A DNA stretch of 64,000 nucleotides from Tenebrio molitor (taxonomy: Eukaryota; Arthropoda; Insecta; Coleoptera; Tenebrionidae). The notes beneath the pieces are model-generated. The model was not told the origin of the DNA. It made no database searches and saw only the letters and a list, made by a program, of their open reading frames with translations. Position numbers and translations under genes: made by a program. The stretch is taken from the NCBI RefSeq assembly GCF_963966145.1, contig NC_091048.1, positions 18,910,001 to 18,974,000 on the forward strand, given 5' to 3'. Below are positions 26,517 through 39,735 of the stretch, one piece after another. Each line of letters starts with the position of its first letter. The stretch's first letter is position 1.

Positions 26517-27479
26517 TATAATGCTTTTTTAAGTCAAAACTTTTACCCGTTCAATTCCAATTCAAACATTTGAAGTTCTTTTAAGAGTTTAGATTATATT
26601 CACTTTTTCTTCTTTTTAAATAGTTCTCATACGCTTTTTATTTATCGAGATCATTCAGTTACATAAAACAAAAATATTCATCTTTTCTTGAACCGACCAC
26701 ATCATTAATTGCCACATATCCGGACATACATTAATTAACTATTAAATTTGGGGAAATACAAATTTATGTTATTTGAATAAATGAACGCCTGAGTCCAAAC
26801 GGATTTCACTGAACATCCTGCTCTCAAGGTAAGTCGGAACAATAATTTCTAGAACTTTTGATTTTTGAAATATGCAGAAAATCATCCTGGGCACAGTTTT
26901 CTGCAATGTTATTCATTAGTTGATGATAGTTGACAACTTTACTTAATTAGTAGCGCTATCAGTCTACAAATTACTTTCAAGAAAAAAAGACCAAAAAAAA
27001 AAAACAAATGATAGTTTATCAAACGCATAACAGCCAATTTTATATCGGTTGGAAATGGAAATGTCTAATTATAACTTATCTATTTTTCATTTCATTTAAT
27101 TTACGACCCTATAATATACTTACCACGCACGCCAATGGTTCCAAGAGTTCTTTTATCACACGGCCATCTGTAAGGAACCACTAGTAGAAACGTAATTTAA
27201 AAGAATGACATTAAAATTTTTGATGTTTTGACGTTTCCATTTCATGGAAGCCTATGTAGGTGATTAATTAGATATTAAACATGGGCGTGTTGGGCGGTAC
27301 ACCTGATAAAAAAAATATATAACAACAAAATAACACGAATAGCTGGTGTCGTGTTCGTTGTTGTTAGGTTGCAAAATTCTTTGGAAAATAGTGTTGTACT
27401 TTTTATGAAATAAATTTTTTTGGCGGACGAATCAAGGAGACCTAAATCTGATTTTGTCACTAATTTGGATCAGTCACTT
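26517..27479. other. AT-rich stretch, nothing recognised
   Basis: No gene-like frame or repeat that I can support. Confidence 0.45.
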
Positions 27480-28340
27480 CGCGCCGGCTTTCTTTAGGAG
27501 ACTATAAATAAACAAAAGCAGATGCAGATCGAAGAATCTGATCTGTGTCGTGTCAGGTGTGGGTTTTTTGTCGAATTTGTGTATTTTGGAGTGTAGTCGA
27601 AGTGTTGTTTTCGTGTTGTTAATTTGAATAGGGCCAACGGTGTTATCAGGAGTAGAATTTATGGACTGTCATTGTGGTGATAACGAGTAAACACGTATCT
27701 AATCTTATCGCGGCGTCACCGAATCCTCCAAGACGGAAACGGCGGACAAATGGTCATCCTGTCTGTGGAAAATTGATAAAGACGGTCGACAGAAGAGCGA
27801 TCCGTGCGATCTATCGGCGACGTTTCGTCCCCCTCCGCGAATCTAAAATGCAAATGCAACGGCGTAAAATATCGAAAAGAAGAGAACGTCAAAGTCCTCC
27901 TCGGTTAATTAAAACCTGACGTTGGTTGGTCGGTGTAGAAACACATACACACCTCTCCTCGCATCTCCTAAATTAGTTTTCTTTGTCATAGAAGCACGCA
28001 AGCTAATGGCGATAGCGTTTTATCCTTGGCCAGACCGTCGGCCTCGTCTTCTTAAAAAGTGTAAATATATAAATAGCACGGCAGAGTTCTGCAAGGTCGT
28101 CGATTTCAATGTCAGTCGATGGCTGTTTATATGTATGCATTTGCCATAAACATTTTCGTGGAATGCACGTTCGCCTACCTTTGTTTAAAATTTCGGCCAG
28201 ACTGAAGTCCAAATCGGGAACTAGTCGGACTGCTGGCTTTGTTCTCGTCATTGGCGGCGCACACGGTACAACGAAATTTCGAAAATTTCGATCGACTGCA
28301 CAGCGTGCTTTCGCCATTACTCATGGGAATACGAACGTGC
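27480..28340 (+). promoter_or_regulatory. GC-raised block with TATA box, possible promoter/5' exon
   Basis: TATAAATA at 27,503-27,510 lies just after a CpG-rich GCGCCGG, and the following sequence is richer in CpG than its surroundings for about 800 bp. Frames at 27,674-27,919 (basic, 81 codons) and 28,003-28,317 lack known domains. A promoter reading rightwards with an untranslated first exon is plausible but unproven. Confidence 0.35.
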
Positions 28341-29519
28341 ATTAATAGAAGCAAAATTTAACGTGAATCACCCAATGACCAAAGTTACTTTCAACAAACT
28401 TTCTGACTCACTTTATTCAACATTTGAACAATGGAATCGTTATTATTACTAAGAAGCGAATTGTTTTCTACAGACTTATCAAATCATGTGACTGCATTGC
28501 ATCTTGTTCGACGGAATTGCTCATTGAAATATGCATGTTCACTAGAGATACGCTAATAAAACATTAACTTACTTATCACCTGTGCGTTAATTTTTCAATT
28601 CGTCCCTCTCACCGTCATATTACCAAAATCGACAGAATTTTTCAGTTTCCCTTATCGGACACGTGCATCTCTTTTTCGAGATTATTTACCAAAGATAATA
28701 TCACCGGCACAAGTCAGCACCTAGTCATTTCTCGTTTTGATAATAAAAATCTATCGAAAAACTGTAAAATGATAAAACAATTTTACATTTTTGAACATCA
28801 CCATGAGGTATCTAATCGGAAAAAGTTTTGTCCTAAACGCACTAAATTCGGCGTTCGTTAGCTGTTACGACGAGCATGACTATAATAATAGTTTTTAAAT
28901 ATGACAATTCCCATACCAGCATGGGCGGAAGTTTATCCTGTTAGTACAGAATGGTAGAGTGGTTTTCAGTTGGTACTGATGAAAATTAGCCTTATTATTA
29001 TTACGACTAACATCGACGATTCGAAATGTCTTATGATAATATTTTTCTTTGCATTTTTATTACAATCGTTATCAGTTTACATTTTCGTCACTTAGCAGAG
29101 TGATAGTGAATATTCTAAGAAATAGATGTTTCACCAGTGCTAACAAAAATAGAGTAAATACATTACGTAGCTTATGTAAATTAGCAATTAAGAGGGAATG
29201 ATTAGATTTAATTTTCTGATCTTGAACAAATATGAGACATTATCTTTTACATGAATTCGTTATGGAATCATTTTTAAACTAACATTAAGATAAAAATACA
29301 TGAATAGCTCCATGTAAAGATAAATAGAATATTTGATTGAATCAAAGTCTTAATGGTGTGGGTATAATGAAAAATGATAGTAATATTTTCAAATTTAAAA
29401 AGGTGACAAAAGATTATTGGTTGTATCAAAACCCTTAGCAATTTAAAATACTGAAACTGTTATGATTAGCAAATACATAGTTATTTGTATATGAAGGATG
29501 TGAAATCGTACTTTGACGA
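28341..29519. other. AT-rich stretch, nothing recognised
   Basis: No coding, RNA or repeat signal that I can support. Confidence 0.45.
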
Positions 29520-30545
29520 ACCGAGAGAAAAATTGTCGTCAAGGCCGCTTTGCGGGCGAGACAAGACAATCTCGAGGTCGTCAAAGGATTTCGTAGCCAA
29601 GGTGTACACAACATTTTGTGTGCAACCCGAAAATTTGTAATTATAAAATGAACAAGTAAAATTTCCTTCACTGTCAATAAAAATAAAGTCGGCCTACATG
29701 TCGCCATGTCGCTATGGAAACGACATAAATAAAACAATTCACTTTGAGAAAAATTGCAAAAATGTCCGAAGAAAATCACGATGATTCAGTTCCGTGTACT
29801 CATCCAGAGTTAAAAAAATATTATTAATTGTGTAGTGTCGCATTTTAAACCTGAAAAATCGAAACGGCAATATGAAAAATGTTACAGTGACTTTGAGACT
29901 GATGTTGATGTAACAAGAAGAATGTGAAAACCCTGTCGGATAATGTTGTACTGGCTTACCTATTTATTGGAATTTATTTATTGTGGAAGGTAAATGTTAA
30001 GTTCTGTTATGCTCCTTTTTAGGTTATTTTAATCGTGGAAATATCAGGAGCCGTGCAAAGACACAAATACATAAACCAAAATGTCTGTTGATGACATTCA
30101 GGAAATGTTACGAGATATTTCTCTTTTTGATCGGTGAAAAATTAACCAAAATTAACCTAATTCACGTGTGTATGTTTCATATAGATGATAGATCAATAAT
30201 GGGGATCTTTCTTATCGACTCTTCAACCTCATACGGCTGTCTCATTTGAAATTGGCGGAAATTTCAAACCGGATGAAAATTCTGTACTAATAGTGGCCGT
30301 TCCTGACACAAAATCAAACTTTAACTGTAACCAATCCAGATTTTGTAAGATTACACTGGAAATATGCAGATAGATATGTTGTATGTAATTGTAATATAAT
30401 AAATAAATATAAAAATGACTTTTACTTTTACGGCCGTCGTCAAGGCAACGGCTGCGAAATTCAATTTCGCGGCCTGTTGTACGCACGCGAAGTGCCCATT
30501 TCGCGTACGGTTGCACACAAAAAATATTGTGGATTGAGTTAAATT
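29520..30545. mobile_element. Probable Crypton-derived element around second relic
   Basis: Two foldback-prone blocks flank the recombinase relic. One is near 29,530-29,640 and contains a short hairpin, GTACACAA / TTGTGTGC. The other is near 30,430-30,540. Both contain GTCGTCAAGGC in the same orientation, and a GGTTGCACACAAAA-like string in opposite orientations. This parallels the hairpin-plus-recombinase layout at 21.5 kb, but the limits are approximate. Confidence 0.45.
29762..29965 (+). pseudogene. Second Crypton-like recombinase relic (N-terminal part)
   Basis: It starts MSEENHDDSVP; later VVSHFKPEKSKRQYEKCYSDF corresponds to the LPAKSLARYEREYEEF stretch of the copy at 21,782. After a one-base frame break it continues KKNVKTLSDNVVLAYL, the counterpart of NNVTGVTEDVLLVY. 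The core-binding and catalytic domains do not follow, so only the N-terminal sixth or so remains. Confidence 0.7.
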
Positions 30546-31866
30546 CTAGTTGAAATACTTCTTTGTCATTTAATGAAATACATATTTGTAGAACAAAATG
30601 TTAAGGAAATGTTGGAAAGGAATAATGGTTTCATTTGATATTACAATGAACACATAAATATGGAGAAATGGAGCAATAGCGATAATGAATTAACATAGAA
30701 AAAGGACAGCCAGTAGTAAACGATAAGTTACAAAGCAGTAAATGAAAAAACAATTTGTTAAAACTAACCGCAATGAAAGCAACTTTCTATTTACGGGCAG
30801 AAATAGTAGATTAGAGTAGAAGTGAGTCTTTTTGTGCTAATCCCAGAGATTGATGACCAAGACCTCCAGTAAAATAACAATTTTAAAATTTTAAGGCACC
30901 AGTAATTCTTAGTTCTCTTGTTGCTATATTATTAGTACTTGAAGGTTCGATAATATTAGTAAAATCTACTAAAGTCTAACTTTTACTTTTTAGCGTTGAA
31001 CGACCATCTTGCTATTTTTGATTTTGACATCTGTCATCCATGCACACGGGTGACTCGTGTTACACCACAGTGGCACCGGTTAATGATATTGGGTAATAAT
31101 TTCGTTATTTTGCTTTTTTAGAGGCTTCTTTTTTAATAGGGATAATTTAATAATTATTAAATATTTCGTGTAATTATTGATAAATAAATCATGAGAAATG
31201 CTTCAAACTCGGCTTCAAATGACCTTACATTTTCTCCTTGGACAACTCCTAGGATTTGAAGTGTTTCAAGTCCGGTTACAAAAAAAAGTCAACACAACAA
31301 GCAAGGTTTACCATCGTTACAAGTAGAATGGGTAACAACAAAAATATAATTATGTTTAGAGATATACCATAATATATGTATTAGATTTTTTGCATGTGAC
31401 AATAAGCTGCAGTGCTTCCACGAAAAGAAGAGATAATCTTTATCACAAAAATGTACAACTATGTAATAAAAAAAAAACAAACAATTTTTAAGAGATGTGA
31501 AATAAAGTTCAAAGGACAAGCAGAAGATCTGACTTCAACCTATATAAAATAATTAATAACAAAAACTAACAAAGGAAAAAAGAAAATACTGTTACTGAAA
31601 ATGTAAGAAAACAAACATTACAATTTTATTTTCATGCTCCATTAGGAAATGGATAGAATCGAAAAAAATCATGTCCGAGATAAGATAAAAATTCTGGTTG
31701 TTCTATACTCAAAACATAAAAAAGTGATTTTCCGCGTGAGGATTATGGGGACGTCTGTGTGTTTGTCTGTGGAATTTTCTGTCATTCACGGTAATTTTTG
31801 CAAAAGTGCACCGATTCGGTTTTTTTTTGTACAAAATTGAGTGTGGAACAAAATGATCTTCATCTA
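30546..31866. other. AT-rich stretch, nothing recognised
   Basis: Short frames only, without motifs; no repeat identified up to the TA that precedes the Tc1-like element. Confidence 0.45.
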
Positions 31867-32036
31867 CACTGCTCCCAGAAATTAACGCATCACTTTGGAA
31901 AATGTGAAAATAGTTGATGGTTATAAATAAATGACAATAAATCAGTTCTTATTCAGAAGTGTTTTAAATTGAAGAGTTTTATAAAAAAAGAAAAATTATC
32001 ACAACTGCTTTTACAAAATAAACTAGAGAAAATGGC

Positions 32037-32947
32037 TCAGTAGCGTATATTTCCACCAGCAGCTTCACACCGTTGACCCATGCTGTTAATACTGGACAGG
32101 ACATCTGCTTGGTCCTGATTGTCCCAAATTGCGATTATCTGCTCACCAAGTTCACCCAGCCTAGCTGGAGGTGGCTGAGGAGCCTGGAGTCGTCGCCCCA
32201 TCATGTCCCACACATTTTCCATCGGGTTAATGTCCTGACTCCTTGCTGGCCATTGGATAGAAGCAATACCGACTTCGTCCAGATACTCGGACATAATTCT
32301 GACACTGTGTGGTCTTGCATTATGATGCTGGAAGACGAAATTATCGCCGATAAATGGGGCAAATGGTACCACATATTGTTCCAGGATATCTGTTAATTAA
32401 ACTGTGCTACTCACTGTCTCTCTGGGAAAACCATGCAAATCGGTACGAGCCGTAGAACATACACCGTCTCAAAACATAACCGAGCCACCTCCGTAAGGCT
32501 ACCTTCCAAGAATATTGCATTGGGATAGCGTTCATTGGGTCGTCGAATTACCCTTACACGTCTGTCAGATGACTCTAAGCAAAATCTGAATTCATCTGAG
32601 AACAGTACTTGTGTCCATTCATGATCATTCCGTCTGGCATGGTTTTCGGCAAACTACAGACGTGCTTATTGATGAGCTGCTGTTAATAAGAGGCCAGTTC
32701 GAACGTTAGTTCCTCGGGCTCGGCATTTGCAGACGTCGGGTATTGTTGAAGCGTTGCCCGATGTCTTCCTTGTCCAGGACACCTAACATGGTTTCCAGTC
32801 TCCCTGTAACGTTGCATGACCCGAGAAATGGTAGATTTCGAAAAACCAAACCTTTACACTAGCGCAGGATGGGAATATCTTTCGCCCGCTAATGTAGCCA
32901 CTTCAACGCACTCATCACGGCTGAAATTGCGAGAAACTCGGTTCATT
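32037..32947 (-). pseudogene. Tc1-like transposase, frameshifted
   Basis: From an ATG at 32,947 the frame breaks at once. Then, in shifted frames, VSRNFSRDECVEVATLAGE and FGFSKSTISRVMQRYRETGN give the paired helix-turn-helix region, and further stops follow. The last 111 codons (32,037-32,372) are open and contain FQHHNARPHSVRIM and INPMENVWDMM. The spacing of 34 residues from the H before N to the E marks a DD34E Tc1-type enzyme in which the second catalytic Asp is replaced by His. Inactive. Confidence 0.9.
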
Positions 32948-33023
32948 ATGACAAAAACCTGATTTTTTACAAATCGTGCGATCGAAAATAAAAAAAATCG
33001 AGATGGCCATGATTAATACACTT

Positions 33024-33267
33024 TAGAGTGGTATATAAGAGAAAGTAGGCTCGATCGTGGTTCCTAGGGGAGTTAGATTTGAGTTGGCAACCTGGTTTTC
33101 ACAAAATTTGTAAAGGTAATTCAAGCAAATTTAAATAGTTAACATAATATTTATAAACGGACATAACGACAATTTTGACAATAAAAGTGCAGCCAATTAT
33201 CTGAATTATCAATCGAAAAACGCCCCTAGGAACCAGGGTGGAGCCAACTCTCTTTAATATACTAATT
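33024..33267. mobile_element. 244-bp TIR element nested in Tc1-like transposon
   Basis: Arms of about 40 bp contain GTGGTTCCTAGGGG-like sequence at 33,057-33,070 and its inverse at 33,223-33,236. The 11-bp string TTAATACACTT occurs immediately before (33,013-33,023) and after (33,268-33,278), as a target-site duplication of 8-11 bp, which would suit a hAT-type mechanism. No coding capacity. Confidence 0.75.
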
Positions 33268-33278
33268 TTAATACACTT

Positions 33279-34138
33279 CAGTTGGCAGCATGTAAAAATT
33301 GTATCAAATGTCATCAGATGTGATTAATTACAATAGTAACTATCATTCGGACTTTCAAGGCACTTACTATTGGGGACAAAATACGTCATTTTTCTGTCAC
33401 TTCAAAACAGATTAATGTAAACCAAGCATTAACGTCAAGTCAACATTGATGACAATTTCAAATTATTGACTTTTCTCTTGTCAAAAATATGGGACCTTCC
33501 ACCATTCAAAAATTTAGAATCGTCTCCCTTGCTTCTGAGGGATTGTCCATGGGCCAAATTGCCTTGTGGAAACCTTTTCAATTTTTCCTCCTTGGAATTT
33601 CTCATTCAGTGGTCCATTTTTCGGTATTTAACATTTCGCAATGATGAGTTTGACAGCGACTGTGGTTGACAGTAGTAAAAAATAAGGTTAACCGTCCTAA
33701 TGCTTGCTTTACAACTTTATGTCAATCAACTGACTTTGACGACCAAAGTAATTTGTCCCCAATAGTACCAACAACTTGCCTTGATTATTTTGTTTTTCCA
33801 TACCTGAAAAACATCGTGTTCAAAAACAGGCCTGGCATAATTCCCGAATTAATGCAAGTAATTACTGATAACTGCAATTTAATTGATGTCCAAACTTTGC
33901 GAAGGTAATTTGAAAACATGAAGCGAAGAGAGTAGCATTATGTTTGGAAGCTGAAGGCAGACATTTCGAACATTTACTCTAGTAAATACGATTGGAGCTC
34001 CTCATGATTCTTTTACAACCGATAGGTCACACATAATGCACACCTTTATGAAAATCAAGATTTCAACGTTCTCAAAATCACTAACCTAACTTTTAAGACT
34101 GACATCTGATAATTGAAATTTTAACGAATTGCCAACTG
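33279..34138 (+). mobile_element. Deleted DUF4817-type transposon nested in Tc1-like element
   Basis: The ends are CAGTTGGCA at the left and its inverse TGCCAACTG at the right, with weaker similarity inward (TCAGATGT near both ends). Inside, 33,770-33,970 encodes CLDYFVFPYLKNIVFKNRPG, then PELMQVITDNCNLIDVQTLRR and FENMKRRE, matching the C-terminal end of insect transposases that pair with the DUF4817 N-terminus. The N-terminal and most catalytic sequence is gone. It is itself split by the MITE at 33,367-33,766. Confidence 0.75.
33367..33766. mobile_element. MITE nested inside the DUF4817-type element
   Basis: The terminal inverted repeats start CTATTGGGGACAAA and the element is flanked by TA on both sides. 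It interrupts the DUF4817-type element and is therefore the youngest of that stack. The 67- and 80-codon frames that cross its right part are partly its own sequence and partly the host transposase. Confidence 0.75.
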
Positions 34139-34419
34139 AAATTTTTGGTCACAGCCAACTAATATTTTTTTCGATCTCACGGTACAAATTATGATACAGT
34201 TCGATCAAAAAGGACAACCGTTTACTGTACGTGTTAACACGTTATCTTTTAATATGGCTTTTTTGACAATAAACAAGCAGAGACAAGCTATCTACGAGTA
34301 TTTTAGTTTTTGCACGTACTTTTTTTAACAAATCATAGCATTCGTGTTTAGAAATTTTTGTTGATTTTTCGATTATTCCAAAAAATATTAGTGATGCGTT
34401 AATTTCTGGGAACAGTGTA

Positions 34420-37400
34420 GATTACCCTTGTAAAAATACGACGTGCCGTTCTACGAAAAAAATAAAGGCAGTACCCCAATCTCAAAATATACATCAAAAC
34501 TCCAATGTGATTTGTTGCGAAAAGATGAGATTGGAAATACGCCCCAATAATGAAAGTGTTTTCTTGCATGGTATACATTTTAATCGTTTGTTAATTCAAT
34601 TCAATAAATTGTAATAATTGTCAATTTGATTGATAACATTTATTGACAGAAACTATATAGCTACGCAACAGTAGAGCGGTGCAGGAAAATTTACATGTGA
34701 AAAAATTCCAAAGCTAACTACATATGTACATAGATGATAATCATTTTGTTCCATACTGTATTTGGCTCCATAGGTGTTCCAGCCCCATGAATTTTGTTGC
34801 CAATTGCACTGGTGGTTTTGAAATTCTACGCAATTTTATGCAATTTATTTTGTTTGCCTGCACTTCTGGAAAAATGCATCGATTGGAATAGTCCTTTGTG
34901 GAAAATGCGTGTTTTAGTAAGAATTCAGGACGTATTAAGTTTGATACAAGTCGGATTCTCTGTTTTGAAAATATGCGCAATTTTGTAAATATCGGTTGTT
35001 TAAACAAAAATCTGATCAAGAGTTCCCAAATTCTTCAGCTCAATTTGTGATTAAATGTTTTTTTTTCTCATTTTCCGCTCTATTCCTATTAGAAGAATAA
35101 ATTTTTCCACACTAACTGATATCTAATTCAAAATGGTTTATTGAACTGAAAAAAAAAAATGACAAAACGGATCAAAGATCAGCGATGAGTGATCGTTACC
35201 ACGGTTTGTCATTTTTGTTAAAATGCAACAGTATTATGCTGAACAGGCATTTCGGACATTTAAAAAAATATTCTTCACCAGATTTACATTTAGACATTTA
35301 ATATTTAATGTCTACAGACGTTCGAGTATCGTAAACGGGATTTCTGGCAAATTCTACTAATTTGTTTTCTATTAAAAATTATTTGCGACTAGATTTGAAT
35401 ACGAAACTGAACTCGTCAATTAAGAAAAGAAGAAAATTAAAACGAGTGGGAGTACATATACTAAAAATACACAGTCACACGTTGTTGTACAGGTCAGTTA
35501 AGAGATAAATTAATAACGTAATATTAATGTTTGGATGATTCAGAAAGTATACACAAACCCTTGTTTACTAAAATGTTTTTAGATTATTTCTGAATAGGCG
35601 ATATTTCTGCCTTTTGGTTCCACACAGGAAAGTCATTGAAAACAGGAACGTAAAGATAGTTTCTGGTGTAATGTTTTCGAGCTGCTATGAATCTCAAGTT
35701 ATTTTTAAATCTAGTTTCATTCATCATTATTTATCAAGCTTTTAATATCTTGCGAGGAAATAGTTTAATTTAATTTCATGAGATTAGAAAACTGATTGGT
35801 GATCAGTAGGAATTTAAAGGAAAGGGAGCGGATAAAATGAATCTACCTCTGGAGACACAAAGTCGAAACGAAGGTCTGAAGAGCAATTTCAAATTCAAAC
35901 CGTGTCAAGAGAAATTAGGAAATTGTAATATATTTTTAAATCGTGTTTAAATTAACTGTTTGAAACAATTTTTTATTAAAGAGATAAATAGCGTAGGTGG
36001 AAAAATGAAGTTAAATTGGTATAAGGTTGTGTGGGAGGTTCAAAGAATATGTTGAGCAATAAAATTAAATAAATAAAATCTTTATAAGACAAAGTTCTTT
36101 GCATAACTTCAAAAGTGTAGGTCAAATACTTTGTGTTTTCTTAAAAACTCAAAGCATTTTTGCTCACAGATGACAACACACAAACAAACGGAAGAATCTA
36201 TGTATATCCTGGATTATAACGTATTTGAGCCTCCTATTGAATTAAAAAAAATCTCAGCAATTAGTATTATAATACATTTATTAATTATTATTTATGAGCA
36301 ATTCATGTTTCTAAAATTGAAATACATGTATGTTTGTTATTTGACTAAACATTCTTTAAACACACTACGAGCTTTGTTTTTGGACAATATTCTTCTATAG
36401 AGTGACAAAGTGCTAAAGAGTTTTTAGATTCTCCTAGTCTATGAAGTCACGATTTTTTACCTTTTCTCTTTAAGATGAAAATTACGAGTATTATATTTTC
36501 TCTGGATATATATCACTAATTTAACATCTTAAATAGCGTAGTCTGGAAGTTAATACTAATATACTACGGAGCTACTATTTAAACTGGACGTGAGGGAAGC
36601 TTTTCAGCAATCGTGATCTTTCTTAAAACCTCCTCCAGAGAGATATAATGTGCAATGTATCATATTTACAGGAGGCACATAGCCAATATAAATTTAATAA
36701 AAATTACTGAACGATAGGAAAAACGAGTTTGTTTAATTCTAAGGTCCAGTTCAGTACAGACGTCATCTTTAGCCTTTTTGAATCAAAGAAATACTTTGCA
36801 TTTCTTACGTAATGGTGCCGAATATTTCACAAAATCGTGTCGTGAAAATGTATGTACGTAATATGATTCCCATGAAGATATCCATCTTGACATGAAATAC
36901 TACGAGCTCGCATGCACAAGTTTAAATTTTAAATTTAGAAGGAAAATTGATTCATTAAAGTGTTACACTTCGACGTAAAAAAGCGACTTGGCTTTTTATA
37001 GCTTAGGAAAAAATTATCTCCAAGTTCGTTATCAGAACACGACTTAATTAGTGTAATTATTAGCCTACAGATACAATACTGGTTGTCACTTATACTACAC
37101 CTGGGTCTATTATTAATAGCTTTTATATTTACCAACTTCACGTACTACAACGCCATTTAATTTTACACGACAGCAGCCACATTGCGCAATATTGTTTCCT
37201 TTGAAAAACCTTCTACTCAAGTATACTCGCCGATCAATTTTTTCCTCAAATTACAGGATCGTTAACGATCCGTGTTATTGACGTGTTCGTTCGCAAAACA
37301 TTTTTCCACCGTTTAACCCTACAGTTTCGGGAAAGCGGGGGCACACAAACACAAACATCCCTTTTCTTACTTACCCAGCGTCCGATACGGGGTTGCAACG

Positions 37401-39157
37401 AAAAAAATCAAACATTTTTCACCGAAAAAATGCATAAAACAACACCAGTTCGCAGTACAGACAAACTGCAGCTATGCAGTTTTGCCAAGCATGCGCGGAC
37501 TCGTCCGAACCTACCGCAGTTTTAGTTTTCCTAGACTTGAGCGTTTTTCAACTTTGATTTGATTTATTCTCGAGGGAGAATTCGATTTATCGAAAATAAT
37601 TCATTTACGAGGTGGTGATTTACGCCGCGGTTATTGTGATACAGCGCAAGAGGACTCGCGAATCGGAAAAAATCAAAAACTGCACTTCCGGCCGTCCGGC
37701 TTTGTCTGCCGATTGGATGAGGCCTATCAAATTCCGTTATCAATTATGAATTATTAATTTCGAATTTTCATTCAAATCAGTTCCTGTCGCGGCGCGATCG
37801 GATATGTAAAAAACACGAAACCGCTAATTATCACACCTCTTTCCTTTTACGGTGATTATTTTAACCGTTTACCAATTATGTATCTATTTTTTATTGTCCA
37901 GTAGAATCCGCATCAACAACAGTTTTTTCTTATTGGGGTTCTCCAATGAAAGAATGGACAAATTTTGTCTCGGTCTTAATTTGAGAAATTTGCATTTTAA
38001 ACTAAACCGGATGTGACTCGCTTAAATAATGTGTAAAAACCATACTTAAGCGGACTTGGCGTATTTTCATTAAGTAAAATTTTAATTTGTCTGTCTAATT
38101 ATGGCTAGTGGTGTCTGTACTGCTGTTGGTCGAAAATCTAGACGCACAAGCCTTTCATAATTTGATCAATTTATCAAGTCCAGGAAATCTTGTTCTTCAC
38201 CTGCCCTTCCACGACAACACATTTTATCGAACTTTTAACAGGCAACGAATCCGTTGTCCTACATTAGTGACAGGTGCCGAATTATTCGCAGGTGCCTTAA
38301 TTGAGGTTGTTATTAATTAATGAACCGTACCGTGTCTGATGGCCGCCAGTAATTGAGATTATTTTGAGATTTTGCCGTTGAAAGAGAAAGAAGGGGATCG
38401 AGCGAACGGAAATGCCAGCGAGCCGCAGTAATGTGACGATTTCCGGTTTTAAAACTCTACATGGACCAAACGGTATCGTGGGCATTTCCGTTGTTCTTGT
38501 TCGAAAGCGTTGGCTCATCTCATGTATGAAGATGCAAAGGAGGCGGTCGAAGTCTCCGTAAAAAATCAACAATGAACAAGTCGCTCTCGATAAAAGGTAA
38601 TGCAAGAGTAGACATGAGTTTTTTAATCCGTCTGCTCCAAGAATTAAACGTAATAAAGTCATTTACGTCAATTCACCTTAATAACACAAAACTTCACGCT
38701 ATTTAAGAGTCAAGTAAATTGGAATTACTAAATTGAAAGGAAAGTACTTAGAGATCGTTTGTACAAGCGATATTTCAAGGATTCAGAAAGGTCCTTGAAC
38801 TTCAACGGCTCGCGTATTGACCTTTGGGTTGGACTTTTTGAGCTTGAAAATTCAAAATAAAACGAACAATTCATAACTTCCTCATAAAAAGTAACAAATA
38901 AAAAGATAGTATGGAATAATACGCGTCAATAAAATTGTTATTTTCCCTAAAATGCATCCCATATCACAATTTTTCCCTAACAACTGTTTCGGGCCCTTGA
39001 CATTTCTTCTGGCACCAAACAATGAATTACTTTTTAACAATCTTTACTAAAAACCATCAAATTTAATGGATCTAGTTCACATTAATTTATTAACACGTTA
39101 TCGACGACAACAGCAGTTCATATTAAATAATTAATTATTCGATTAAATATTCTAGGT
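34420..39157. other. Long AT-rich stretch, no gene recognised
   Basis: Contents I can support: a hairpin with arms AAAAATGACAAA / TTTGTCATTTTT at 35,154-35,218; a perfect 16-bp palindrome GGATCGTTAACGATCC at 37,256-37,271 inside a mildly CpG-rich patch (37.2-37.8 kb); and a motif-free 121-codon minus frame at 38,297-38,662. Nothing has a recognisable family signature. Confidence 0.5.
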
Positions 39158-39273
39158 TATAGTATATTATGCAACAAGATTTATAAACGGCACTTTAGAC
39201 ACGAGTTTTATTAGGCACGAGCGGAGTGTCTAGACTAGAGAAGTTTATAAACGAGTTGCATACTATACTTTTT
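39158..39273. repeat. Foldback hairpin element H3
   Basis: The left end TATAGTATATTATGCAAC is mirrored by GTTGCATACTATA at the right. TTTATAAACG pairs with GTTTATAAACG-type sequence further in, and the apex is GCACGAGCGGAGTGTC. Same family as H1, H2, H4, H5 and H6. Confidence 0.75.
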
Positions 39274-39553
39274 CTGCGACCAAATGAACAATGCAGATAT
39301 AACACGTAACTTCTTTATTCAACATTAATTTAAACATAAAATTCCAACCTGATAAACTTCAATTGACAAATGACAATTAACTTCATTTTGAGTGTCACAT
39401 GATTTTTGCTATTAAAAAAACCAGAGCGTGACTAAAAAGCCCGTTGCTAACTTCACCTCGACTAAAGCACACAAAGTCATAGCTTGTCAAGGTGTATTTA
39501 AAGATCACTTAGCGTCATGGAAACATATGCGATAAATGACGTTTAAAACATAG

Positions 39554-39735
39554 GATTTTTTTTGTTCGACCCTGTCAGAATTTGAGAATTTTATCCTGTG
39601 TAAGCGGATTTTGATAAATGTCACAATTTGTCAAAACGAAACGTCAAGCTAATTTTAAAGATTTTAAGTGTCGAACAAAAAACGTATTCAACTCATGCCA
39701 AAAAAGCCCAATTTACACACGAACTCGTTAAATAA
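39554..39735 (+). repeat. Composite foldback repeat, family A copy 2 (internally deleted)
   Basis: Compared with copy 1 at 3,217 it keeps TTTTTGTTCGAC, CTGTCAGAATTTGAGAATTT and GTCAAAACGAAACGTCAAGC, but loses most of the right hairpin, keeping one arm (CCCAATTTACACACGAACTC). It abuts hairpin H4. Confidence 0.85.

Larger units (their letters stand above)
31867..34417 (-). mobile_element. Tc1-like transposon with nested insertions
   Basis: The terminal inverted repeats read CACTGCTCCCAGAAATTAAC at the left and CACTGTTCCCAGAAATTAAC as the complement of the right end, extending through GCATCACT. TA flanks both ends (31,865-66; 34,418-19). The transposase pseudogene occupies 32,037-32,947. Removing two insertions (33,024-33,278 including one target repeat, and 33,279-34,138) leaves about 1.4 kb, a normal Tc1 size. 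Confidence 0.9.
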
